Assembly (NCBI GenBank): GCA_934527325.1
Contig: CAKTAG010000009.1
Coordinates: forward strand, 1 to 22,920
Length of the DNA stretch: 22,920 bases
Direction of reading: 5' to 3'
Source of the DNA: an uncultured Candidatus Soleaferrea sp.
GTDB taxonomy: Bacteria > Bacillota > Clostridia > Oscillospirales > Ruminococcaceae
Every line of letters begins with the position of its first letter. Position 1 is the first letter of the stretch. Positions 15,631 through 22,920 of this stretch are shown in pieces. Made by a program: the position numbers and the translations under genes. Below the pieces are notes generated by a model that worked only from the letters and a program-made list of their open reading frames with translations, was not told the origin of the DNA and made no database searches.

Positions 15631-16156
15631 TTTCTACCTCCACGGTAGTAGCGCTTGTAATATTACTATTTTCTAAATTGTTACTACTATGTAGCGCAGA
15701 TGCACTTTGTTTTATAGCTTCAAAAAAATCAGCAGCGTTAGAATTGTTGCAAATTAATTGGGATATTTCGGTAATTTTTTCTAAGGCTTTTATTCTGTCA
15801 AAAAATTTAATTTCAAATCCGCCACCTTTAATTTTTTTTATTTCAGAAATGTTGAATAAATCCATTTCTGGCAAATTTTCAATATCTTTTACAGTTTCAC
15901 AAAAAAGTAATTTTATAGGGTCTATAATAGAGCCAAAAGCTAACCTTTCTAACCCTATTATTGCTTTTTGAGCTAAATTAGTTTTTTTATCTTCGTTGAT
16001 TATTTTATTTATATTTGTTTGTATATTTTTTTTAGCTAATAGGTTAATACCTGTTTTATCTGCAATGTTAGGGTTATACCCTGTTTTTATAGCTGCTTCT
16101 TTATGATTTTGAATTTTTGCATAGTATTTACAAAAAAGTTTTTCTTTTAATGTCAT
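15623..16156 (-). CDS. Phage terminase small subunit
   Basis: The small subunit recognises phage DNA and loads it onto TerL. The N-terminal part, LKEKLFCKYYAKIQNHKEAA followed by IKTGYNPNIADKTGINLLAK, is the helix-turn-helix DNA-binding region of the XtmA/Terminase_2 family. The middle segment (ALIGLERLAFG-like, here AIIGLERLAFGSIIDPIKLLF) and the basic stretch GGGFEIKFFDRIKALEKITE are also typical. The ATG at 16156 is chosen because GGAAGG ends 8 nt upstream; a GTG at 16165 would overlap that site. The protein is 177 aa, a usual size. It forms a two-gene unit with terL. A TATAAT at 16176-16171 lies so close that transcripts from it would start at or after the ribosome site, so the true promoter is unclear. 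Confidence 0.88.
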   Translation of the reverse strand: MTLKEKLFCKYYAKIQNHKEAAIKTGYNPNIADKTGINLLAKKNIQTNINKIINEDKKTNLAQKAIIGLERLAFGSIIDPIKLLFCETVKDIENLPEMDLFNISEIKKIKGGGFEIKFFDRIKALEKITEISQLICNNSNAADFFEAIKQSASALHSSNNLENSNITSATTVEVENE

Positions 16157-16192
16157 AAAAATCACCTTCCATTATAATAGTAAAAAAACAAA

Positions 16193-16243
16193 AAAAGTTG
16201 CATATTTTAATGCAACTTTTAGCAAAGTAATGCAATCTTTTAA
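16193..16243. promoter_or_regulatory. Triple TGCAA repeat upstream of the terminase genes, candidate operator
   Basis: Two direct copies of TAATGCAA[C/T]..TTTTA lie at 16208-16221 and 16229-16243, exactly 21 bp apart (about two helical turns). The first copy also forms an inverted repeat with AAAAGTTGCA (16193-16202 with 16211-16220, 10 bp). Spacing in whole turns and location just before terS suggest a binding site for a regulator; this is an inference. The remainder of the 329-bp gap holds two short hairpins, ACCACA/TGTGGT near 16250-16268 and GTTACA/TGTAAC at 16269-16285, and the transketolase promoter. Confidence 0.35.
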
Positions 16244-16423
16244 TATTGAACCACAAAATGTATGTGGTGTTACATTAATTGTAACGCTAAACCGCTTATG
16301 CAACAAAGAATATTTTTTGTGTTGTAATAAACTTAATATAACATGCAGAAATTAATTATGTATGTGTTTAAAATTAACAGTTAAATTGGTGTTTTTATTT
16401 ATAGTGTATAGGCCAATTTTAAG

Positions 16424-16452
16424 TTGACGTTATGTAAGATTTAATGTAAAAT
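16424..16452 (+). promoter_or_regulatory. Promoter of the transketolase genes
   Basis: TTGACG (16424-16429), a 17-nt spacer and TAAAAT (16447-16452) precede the start by 33 bp. A 7-bp inverted repeat AAATTGG/CCAATTT (16383-16389, 16413-16419) lies just upstream and could be an operator, though it is short. Confidence 0.75.
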
Positions 16453-16485
16453 ATCAGTTAGAATAATGTAAGGAGATAGTTTTTT

Positions 16486-17298
16486 ATGGATAAAAATAAA
16501 ATTTTAGAAAAAGCAAAAGAAATAAGAAGGCTAACTGTAGAATGTATAGCAAGTCTTGGAGTAGGGCATATAGGTGGGTGTTTATCTATAGTAGATGTAT
16601 TAGCTGTACTTTATTATGGAGTTATGAACATAGAGCCTTTAGAACCAAATAAAGAGGGTAGAGATAGGTTAATAGTTTCAAAAGGTCATGCAGGGCCAGC
16701 AGTTTATGCAGCACTTGCAAGTAAGGGTTATATAAAAAAAGAAGATCTTGGAACTTTAAATAAGTTAAATACAAAACTTCCAAGCCATTGTGATATGAAT
16801 AAAACACCAGGTGTTGATATGACAACAGGTTCATTAGGTCAGGGGTTTTCTTGTGCAGTTGGTGCTGCTATAGGTTCGCAGTTAAAAAAAGATGGGGCAT
16901 ACATATATGTTATTATTGGTGATGGTGAATCTCAAGAGGGGCAAATTTGGGAAGCAGCTATGTATGCAGCAAATAAAAAGCTTAATAATTTAATAGCGTT
17001 TACAGATAGTAATAAGTTGCAAATAGATGGTACAGTTGATGAAGTTAATAGTTTAGGCAACATAGCTGCTAAATGGAAGGCGTTTGGATGGAATGTATAT
17101 AGTGTAGATGGGCATAACGTTGAAGAAATTTATAACGCTATTAAAAACGTTAAAGGTAATGGTTCTAGCCCTACAATGATTATACTTAATACAGTTAAAG
17201 GCAAAGGAATATCGTTTGTTGAAAAACAGGGAGTAAGTAACCATAACATGCAAATAACTAAAGAGCAGTTAGAAATTGCACTAAAAGAATTGGTGTAA
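16486..17298 (+). CDS. Transketolase, N-terminal (thiamine diphosphate-binding) subunit
   Basis: Split transketolase moves two-carbon ketol units in the non-oxidative pentose phosphate pathway. This 270-residue subunit carries the diphosphate-binding half: His28 in VGHIGG, SKGHAGPA (65-72), GSLGQG (115-120), and the thiamine diphosphate motif from GDGESQEG (145-152) to the conserved Asn176 in FTDSNKLQIDG. The end, TVKGKGISFVE, is conserved too. The ATG has AAGGAG 10 nt upstream. The partner gene starts 20 bp after the stop, so the two form an operon under one promoter. Two-gene transketolases of about 270 and 310 residues are common in Clostridia, so this is not a broken gene. Exact sugar specificity cannot be read from the sequence. 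Confidence 0.95.
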   Translation: MDKNKILEKAKEIRRLTVECIASLGVGHIGGCLSIVDVLAVLYYGVMNIEPLEPNKEGRDRLIVSKGHAGPAVYAALASKGYIKKEDLGTLNKLNTKLPSHCDMNKTPGVDMTTGSLGQGFSCAVGAAIGSQLKKDGAYIYVIIGDGESQEGQIWEAAMYAANKKLNNLIAFTDSNKLQIDGTVDEVNSLGNIAAKWKAFGWNVYSVDGHNVEEIYNAIKNVKGNGSSPTMIILNTVKGKGISFVEKQGVSNHNMQITKEQLEIALKELV

Positions 17299-17318
17299 AA
17301 AAGGAGGATGGGTTAAGA

Positions 17319-18251
17319 ATGGAAATGAGAAAAGTGTTATGTGATGAATTAGAGAAAATGATGACAAAGGATGAAAATATTATTATAATAGATGCAGATT
17401 TAGCAAAGGCAAACGGAACATATAGTTTAAGAAAAAAGTTCCCTAATAGAGCATTAGATGTAGGTATAGCAGAGCAAAATATGGCATCTATAGCGGCAGG
17501 GTTATCTTCGTATGGGTTTAAACCTGTTATACTATCTTTTACACCGTTTGTAACAAGAAGAATATGTGATCAGATATCAGTTTCAATAGCTTATGCAAAA
17601 CAAAATGTTAAAATTATTGGTACAGACCCAGGAATTTCGGCAGAGCTTAATGGTGGTACGCATATGAGTGTAGAAGATATTGGTGTGCTTAGAAGTATAC
17701 CAACATTAGTTATATTTGAACCAGTAGATTCTATACAACTAAAGCAAGCTTTACCACAAATCATGGAATATAATGGACCAGTTTATATTAGAATGTTTAG
17801 AAAAGAAACTCCGGAAGTGTTTGACAGTAATTATAGGTTTAATTTATTTAAGGGTGATATTCTAAAAGAGGGAAAGGATGTAACAATAGTAGCAAGTGGA
17901 ATCATGGTTGAAGAATCGGTAAAAGCGGGAAAGTTGCTGCTAGCTGCAGGTATAGATGCAGAGATAATAAATATTCACACAATTAAACCTATAGATGAAA
18001 ATATATTGTTAAAGTCGGTAAAAAAAACAGGTTGTGTTGTTACATGTGAAAACCATAATATAATAGGTGGTTTAAGGTCAGCGGTTAGTGAAGTGTTAAT
18101 AGAAAATTACCCTGTTCCATTACAAAGTATAGGTATAAAAGATGTTTTTGGTGAGGTTGGTAGATTAGGTGATTTAAAGGTTAAATTTAATATGGCAGCA
18201 GATGACATTATAAAAAAAGTACAAAATGTAATAAAAATGAAAAATAAATAA
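17319..18251 (+). CDS. Transketolase, C-terminal (pyrimidine-binding) subunit
   Basis: This is the second half of the split transketolase, holding the pyrimidine-binding and C-terminal domains. The catalytic glutamate lies in LDVGIAEQNMASIAAGL (Glu52), followed by the family segments ILSFTPFVTRRICDQI (71-86) and LNGGTHMSVEDIGVLRSIP (110-128, with His115). The C-terminal domain includes VTIVASGIMVEESVKAG and VVTCENHNIIGGLRSAVSE. At 310 residues it matches partner subunits elsewhere. The ATG is 11 nt from a perfect AAGGAGG; a second ATG two codons later is possible. It would form the active site jointly with the N-terminal subunit at a dimer interface. Confidence 0.95.
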   Translation: MEMRKVLCDELEKMMTKDENIIIIDADLAKANGTYSLRKKFPNRALDVGIAEQNMASIAAGLSSYGFKPVILSFTPFVTRRICDQISVSIAYAKQNVKIIGTDPGISAELNGGTHMSVEDIGVLRSIPTLVIFEPVDSIQLKQALPQIMEYNGPVYIRMFRKETPEVFDSNYRFNLFKGDILKEGKDVTIVASGIMVEESVKAGKLLLAAGIDAEIINIHTIKPIDENILLKSVKKTGCVVTCENHNIIGGLRSAVSEVLIENYPVPLQSIGIKDVFGEVGRLGDLKVKFNMAADDIIKKVQNVIKMKNK

Positions 18252-18273
18252 AAGCTATATTAAATTGTTTAAA

Positions 18274-18298
18274 TTAAAGTTTGTAGTTAAAACTTTAA
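18274..18298 (+). other. Hairpin after the transketolase operon
   Basis: TTAAAGTTT (18274-18282) pairs with AAACTTTAA (18290-18298) around a 7-nt loop, 22 bp past the stop. No T run follows, so it is at best a weak terminator. Readthrough into polC cannot be excluded, as I see no clear promoter in this gap. Confidence 0.4.
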
Positions 18299-18319
18299 GG
18301 TAACTGGTTATTAGGTAGG

Positions 18320-18442
18320 GTGGCGTTAGCAATCTGTAGTAGCATTTACAGTGTAGCATATGTAATTGCAGGTGTAGCAATAATAACTACTTTATTTACG
18401 AGGAGAATTTTTAATTTTGAGTTTTTTGAATATTTTTGGTAA
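18320..18442 (+). CDS. Possible 40-residue hydrophobic peptide overlapping the polC start
   Basis: From a GTG at 18320 an open frame encodes a Val/Ala/Ile-rich stretch (VALAICSSIYSVAYVIAGVA, then IITTLF), followed by TRRIFNFEFFEYFW and a stop at 18440-18442. This is the pattern of one membrane helix with a positive cytosolic flank. It overlaps the beginning of polC by 26 bp in another frame. The frame is open from 18299. The ribosome site is poor: a G-rich stretch, AGGTAGG, directly touches the GTG. It could equally be chance in a short gap. Confidence 0.2.
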   Translation: MALAICSSIYSVAYVIAGVAIITTLFTRRIFNFEFFEYFW

Positions 18443-21400
18443 ATACCTTAGTAACGAAATATCTTCTCAATTTTCTTTTTTTGAGGTTTCGAGTTTAAAG
18501 ATATATAAAAATATTTCTAGAATTAATGTAGAGTTGTTTTCTAATACTAATGTAATTTCAAAAAAAGTATTGGCAGATGCTCAAGATGTACTTAAAGAGA
18601 AGTTGAATTTAAAAAAATTTCAGATTTCAACTAAATATTCGCCTGATTTATTTGGTGAAAAATATTTTAAAGAAATAATTTACATTTTAAAAAATCAAGG
18701 GGTACCAGTTAAAGGTTTTTTAGATAATGCAAAGATAAAATATGCTAACAATAAGTTAGATATTGGTTTAGTTTGTGGTGGATATGATATTTTAAATAAA
18801 ACAGGGTGTATACAAAAAATAAAAAATATTATATATCAAGAATTTGCACTTAATTTAGATGTAGAATTTTCTGGAATTTTATGTATTGATAAAAAAAGTG
18901 AAGAATATAAAAAGTTTAAGCTAGAGGAAAATAACATTGTAAAAGAAGATGATGATTTAAAAAATTCGTTTGTTGAATTAAAACCTAAAGTAAAAAAACA
19001 AGAACAGGCAAAAAAAATAGAATCAAAGTTTAATTTAAATTTATTGCCATTTAACGTAGCTTCTATTAAAGTTTTAATGGGTAAAGAAATATCTAAACCG
19101 TTAGTAGAAATAAATTCAATATCTTCAGAGGGTGCAAAAGTTACTTTTTGGGGCGATATTTTCCATACTCAAAGCTTTGTTACTAGGGATGGAAAAAAAA
19201 TAATTTACTCGTTTTATTTTACCGACTATACCAATTCTATGATTTCCAAAATTATTGTAGATAAATCTAAATCTAGTATTATAAGTAAGTTGCAGCCAGG
19301 TACAACAATTTTAATATCTGGGGAAGTAGTATTTGATAAATATGATAAAGATATTATTGTAAGGCCAGCAGATATAAGCATAATAGAAAAATTAGACCCA
19401 GTAGATAGTGCAAACAAAAAACGTATAGAATTGCATGCGCATACAAATATGTCTGCTATGGATGCTATACCTACGGCTAAAGATTTGATTAATTATGCCT
19501 ATAAACTAGGTCACAAAGCAGTTGCAATAACAGATCACGGAGTAGTTCAAAGTTACCCGGAGGCGGCAGATGCTGTAGCTAAAATAAAAAAAAGTAATGG
19601 AGATTTTAAAGTTATTTACGGTGTAGAGGCATATGTAGTTAACAATATTTTTAAATATTTTAAACATGATAGTAAGGTAAATGCATTTGTAATTTTTGAT
19701 GTGGAAACAACAGGTTTGAATGCATATTCAGAGCGAATAACAGAAATTGGTGCAGTAAAAATAATTGATGGTAAAGTTGTAGAAAATTACAGTAGTTTTG
19801 TTAACCCTAAAAAACCAATACCTGTTAAAATAACAGAATTAACGGGTATAACTAACGAAATGGTAAAAGATGCACCAGATGAAGTAGAAGCTATGCCAAG
19901 CTTTTTTAAATTTTGTGAAGGTTGTGTGTTGGTAGCACATAATGCACAATTTGATATGAGGTTTATATCTGCAGCAGCTAAAAGGCTTAATTTAGATGTA
20001 AATTTTAAATATATAGATACTGTTGCTGTTTCTAGAGCTATTTTCCCTAATTTAAAAAATCATAAGTTAGATACGGTGGTTGATTATTTGGGCTTGGGGG
20101 GTTTTAACCACCATAGAGCATGCGATGATGCTAAAATTTTATCGAAAGTTTTTTTAGAATTAAAGTCTAAAACTAATATTTACAAATGGATTGTTGGAAC
20201 AACTGATGTTGACGAGTGTAATGAGCATTATAGTGAGGAAGTTTTAGAAGTAGATAGAATAAAAAAGTTACCATATTACCATGAGCTTATATTAGTAAAA
20301 AATAAAATAGGGTTAAAAAATCTATATAAGCTTATTTCGATGAGCCATATAGATTATTTTTATAAAAAGCCAAGAATGCCAAAAAGTTTGCTTAAAAAAT
20401 ATAGGGAAGGTTTATTGGTTGGCTCTGGGTGTGAAAGTGGGCAACTTTATAGAGCTATTGTTGAAGAAAAAAAATGGAATGAACTTTGTGAAATAGCTTT
20501 GTTTTATGACTTTTTAGAAGTTCAACCTTTGGGTAATAACAATTTTATGCTAAGGAACGGTGTAGTTAGTAGCGAACAGCAGTTAAAAGATTATAATAAA
20601 ACGATTGTAAAGTTAGGCAAAGAGCTTAACATACCTGTAGTTGCTACAGGAGATGTACATTTTATACATGAAAAAGATAGTGAATATAGAAGTGTTTTAA
20701 TGGCTGGGCAGGGGTACACAGATTTTGATTACCAAGCACCGCTATATTTTAAAACTACAGAGGAAATGTTGCATGAATTTGGTTACTTAGGTGAAGAGGT
20801 AGCGTATGAAATAGTTGTTGAAAACTCAAATAAAATAGCAAATATGGTAGAAGAAGTTTTGCCTATTCCTAATGGAACATTTACACCATCTATACCTGGT
20901 TCAGATAAAACTTTAACAGAAATAACGTTAAAAAAGGCAAAAGAAGTTTATGGAGACCCATTGCCAGATATTGTGGAAAAAAGGTTAAATAAGGAGTTAG
21001 AATCAATAATAAAACATGGATTTTCTGTGTTATATGTAATTGCTCAAAAGTTAGTACAAAAATCGGAAGAAGACGGATACTTAGTTGGTTCAAGAGGTTC
21101 TGTAGGTTCTTCTTTTGTTGCTACTATGGCTGGAATTTCTGAAGTTAACCCTCTACCACCACATTATGTTTGCCCAAAGTGTAAATTTAGTGAATTTATA
21201 TTAGATGGAAGTGTGGGTTCTGGTTACGACTTGCCAAATAAATGGTGCCCTATCTGCGGAGAAAAATATTTTCAAGATGGGCATGATATTCCTTTTGAAA
21301 CATTTTTAGGTTTTGATGGCAATAAAGCACCAGATATTGATTTGAATTTTTCTGGTGAATACCAAATAAAATCACATAAATATACAGAAGAATTATTTGG

Positions 21401-22760
21401 TAAAACGCATGTATTTAAAGCGGGAACAATATCTACTGTGGCGCAAAAAACTGCTTATGGGTTTGTTAAAAAATTTTGTGAAGAAAAGAATGTAGTTATG
21501 CATAAAGCGCAAGAATTGCGGTTAGCTATTGGGTTTACTGGTGTAAAAAGAACTACAGGTCAACACCCAGGTGGAATGGTTGTTATTCCAAGTGAATATG
21601 AGGTTTATGATTTTACACCTATTCAACATCCAGCAGATTCAAAAGATTCAGGGGTTATTACCACACATTTTGATTTCCATTCGTTGCATGATACTATACT
21701 TAAGTTAGATATATTAGGGCATGATGTGCCTACAATGTATAAATACCTTGAAGAGGAAACAGGCTTAAAAGTTTGCGATATACCGATGAATGATGAAAAA
21801 GTAATAGGTATGTTTACATCTACAAAGCCTTTAGGGGTAGATTTAACAGATGTAGATTGTGAAACAGGCAGTTTAGGGTTACCAGAAATGGGAACAAAAT
21901 TTGTAAGGCAAATGTTGGTGCAAGCTAACCCTAAAAATTTTTCTGATTTATTACAAATATCAGGGCTATCTCATGGAACAGATGTTTGGTTAAATAATGC
22001 ACAGGATTTAATAAAAAAAGGAATATGTACAATATCTGATGTTATAGGAACAAGAGATAGTATAATGACGTACCTTATTTACAAAGGTCTTGAGCCTAAA
22101 GATGCATTTGATATTATGGAAATTGTTAGAAAGGGTAGAGCACCTACTTTGTTAACAGATGAATATATAAAAAAAATGCAATCTAAAGATGTTCCAGAAT
22201 GGTACATAGAAAGTTGTAAAAAAATTAAATATATGTTCCCTAAAGCTCACGCAGCAGCGTACATTATAGCTGCTATACGGTTGGGGTATTATAAGCTTTA
22301 TTACCCGGTAGAATTTTACAGCGCATTTTTATCTGTTAGGCAAGGTGAGTTTGATGTTGATGCTGCTTTAGCGGGTATAGATTTAACAAAGCTTAAGTTT
22401 AATGAATTACATAAAAAGGGTAACGAAAGGAATGTTAAAGAATCTGAACTTTATTATGTATTGCAAATAATTTACGAGATGTTTTTACGGGGATGTGAAT
22501 TTTTGCCTATAGATTTATATAAATCTGATGCGTTGAAGTACAAAGTAGAAGATGGTAAAATAAGGTTGCCGTTTTCATCACTTAAAGGAATTGGAACAAT
22601 AGCGGCTCAAAGTTTGGCAGATGGTGCAAAAAAAGGAGAATATATTTCTGTAGAAGAGGTAGTTCAACGGGCAAAAGTTTCTAAAACGGTTATAGATATG
22701 ATGAAAAAAGTTGGAGTTTTAAATGGATTGCAAGAAACAAATCAGATAACGTTATTTTAA
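18417..22760 (+). CDS. polC: DNA polymerase III alpha subunit, PolC type
   Basis: PolC is the main replicative polymerase of low-GC Gram-positives, with built-in proofreading. The 1447 residues show the full domain order. There is an N-terminal domain, then an OB fold near 220-325. The PHP domain begins with RIELHAHTNMSAMDAI (about 335-350) and is split by the DEDD exonuclease starting FVIFDVETTGLN (Asp428, Glu430). The zinc-binding pairs CPKC (919-922) and CPIC (944-947) follow, then the catalytic PDIDLNFSGEYQ (Asp973, Asp975) and KAHAAAYIIAAIRLGYYK. The extreme C-terminus, QITLF, is a beta-clamp-binding motif. The start is TTG at 18417 with GAGGAG 11 nt upstream; no ATG lies close by in frame. 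The gene follows the transketolase operon by 165 bp and ends with a strong terminator. Confidence 0.98.
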   Translation: MSFLNIFGKYLSNEISSQFSFFEVSSLKIYKNISRINVELFSNTNVISKKVLADAQDVLKEKLNLKKFQISTKYSPDLFGEKYFKEIIYILKNQGVPVKGFLDNAKIKYANNKLDIGLVCGGYDILNKTGCIQKIKNIIYQEFALNLDVEFSGILCIDKKSEEYKKFKLEENNIVKEDDDLKNSFVELKPKVKKQEQAKKIESKFNLNLLPFNVASIKVLMGKEISKPLVEINSISSEGAKVTFWGDIFHTQSFVTRDGKKIIYSFYFTDYTNSMISKIIVDKSKSSIISKLQPGTTILISGEVVFDKYDKDIIVRPADISIIEKLDPVDSANKKRIELHAHTNMSAMDAIPTAKDLINYAYKLGHKAVAITDHGVVQSYPEAADAVAKIKKSNGDFKVIYGVEAYVVNNIFKYFKHDSKVNAFVIFDVETTGLNAYSERITEIGAVKIIDGKVVENYSSFVNPKKPIPVKITELTGITNEMVKDAPDEVEAMPSFFKFCEGCVLVAHNAQFDMRFISAAAKRLNLDVNFKYIDTVAVSRAIFPNLKNHKLDTVVDYLGLGGFNHHRACDDAKILSKVFLELKSKTNIYKWIVGTTDVDECNEHYSEEVLEVDRIKKLPYYHELILVKNKIGLKNLYKLISMSHIDYFYKKPRMPKSLLKKYREGLLVGSGCESGQLYRAIVEEKKWNELCEIALFYDFLEVQPLGNNNFMLRNGVVSSEQQLKDYNKTIVKLGKELNIPVVATGDVHFIHEKDSEYRSVLMAGQGYTDFDYQAPLYFKTTEEMLHEFGYLGEEVAYEIVVENSNKIANMVEEVLPIPNGTFTPSIPGSDKTLTEITLKKAKEVYGDPLPDIVEKRLNKELESIIKHGFSVLYVIAQKLVQKSEEDGYLVGSRGSVGSSFVATMAGISEVNPLPPHYVCPKCKFSEFILDGSVGSGYDLPNKWCPICGEKYFQDGHDIPFETFLGFDGNKAPDIDLNFSGEYQIKSHKYTEELFGKTHVFKAGTISTVAQKTAYGFVKKFCEEKNVVMHKAQELRLAIGFTGVKRTTGQHPGGMVVIPSEYEVYDFTPIQHPADSKDSGVITTHFDFHSLHDTILKLDILGHDVPTMYKYLEEETGLKVCDIPMNDEKVIGMFTSTKPLGVDLTDVDCETGSLGLPEMGTKFVRQMLVQANPKNFSDLLQISGLSHGTDVWLNNAQDLIKKGICTISDVIGTRDSIMTYLIYKGLEPKDAFDIMEIVRKGRAPTLLTDEYIKKMQSKDVPEWYIESCKKIKYMFPKAHAAAYIIAAIRLGYYKLYYPVEFYSAFLSVRQGEFDVDAALAGIDLTKLKFNELHKKGNERNVKESELYYVLQIIYEMFLRGCEFLPIDLYKSDALKYKVEDGKIRLPFSSLKGIGTIAAQSLADGAKKGEYISVEEVVQRAKVSKTVIDMMKKVGVLNGLQETNQITLF

Positions 22761-22779
22761 GTAAATTGGTTTAATAATG

Positions 22780-22838
22780 AAAAATAAAACATTAACTCAT
22801 ACAAATGTGGATAAATATGGGTAATGTTTTATTTTTTT
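22780..22838 (+). terminator. Terminator of polC
   Basis: The AT-rich arm AAAATAAAACATTA (22781-22794) pairs with TAATGTTTTATTTT (22822-22835). The stem continues inward as ACTCATA/TATGGGT with a shared or bulged base. The hairpin is followed by a run of Ts up to 22838, and begins about 20 bp past the stop. Confidence 0.85.
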
Positions 22839-22890
22839 AATTTATTTTTACCTATGTTGAAAAAAACAATAAAATTTATACAAAAATTTA

Positions 22891-22918
22891 TTGAAAATAA
22901 TTGATTGCATGGTATAAT
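22891..22918 (+). promoter_or_regulatory. Promoter directed out of the right edge
   Basis: TTGAAA (22891-22896), a 16-nt spacer and TATAAT (22913-22918). The gene it serves lies beyond the window. Confidence 0.6.
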
Positions 22919-22920
22919 AT

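Noticed and set aside
16171..16176. TATAAT as the -10 hexamer of the terminase genes.
   Set aside because: Transcription from it would start at or after the ribosome site, and no matching -35 hexamer is present at 16-18 nt.
16486..18251. Transketolase as a gene broken by a frameshift into two parts.
   Set aside because: Each half has its own start and strong ribosome site, and two-gene transketolases of these sizes are normal in Clostridia.
1..22920. CRISPR array, tRNA or rRNA genes, toxin-antitoxin or restriction genes.
   Set aside because: Looked for on both strands by eye; no regularly spaced repeats, clover-leaf candidates or matching proteins were seen.

Overview
The window is chromosomal DNA from a low-GC, endospore-forming Firmicute, most likely a member of the Clostridia. 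The evidence is strong A+T bias, a HrcA/CIRCE-controlled chaperone operon, a gerABC-type spore germination operon, PolC-type replicative polymerase, ribonuclease M5 and a split transketolase. Placement below class is not supported by anything I can see. TTG start codons with good ribosome binding sites recur (grpE, hrcA, polC, possibly gerC).

Layout. (1) 1-500: the decayed 3' half of an IS200/IS605-type transposase gene, followed by a GC-rich cluster of hairpins; both look foreign next to the AT-rich host DNA. (2) 514-5344, minus strand: hrcA-grpE-dnaK heat-shock operon, then queA. A consensus promoter and a perfect CIRCE operator precede hrcA. dnaJ is not present after dnaK. (3) 5407-7460, plus strand: rpsU (ribosomal protein S21) with a strong promoter and a structured leader, then holA (clamp-loader delta) and rnmV (RNase M5). 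(4) 7639-8598: a YitT-family membrane protein. (5) 8617-12504, minus strand: gerA-gerB-gerC germinant receptor operon. (6) 12578-14273, minus strand: an unrecognised secreted, probably wall-anchored protein with its own strong promoter and terminator. (7) 14362-16156, minus strand: phage-type terminase small and large subunits, overlapping by 8 bp, with no other phage gene on either side. (8) 16424-18251, plus strand: transketolase N- and C-terminal halves. (9) 18320-22838: polC, preceded by a possible tiny membrane-peptide ORF and followed by a terminator. A promoter at the right edge points out of the window.

Most of the window is ordinary housekeeping and sporulation content. The parts worth a second look are the orphan terminase pair with its repeat-bearing upstream region, the rpsU leader with two competing stems, the surface protein with a non-canonical sorting-signal-like tail, RNA hairpins at the hrcA/grpE and grpE/dnaK junctions, and the small hydrophobic ORF overlapping the start of polC. 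None of these can be called a new system from sequence alone. All homology statements rest on recognition of motifs and conserved sequence, not on a database search.
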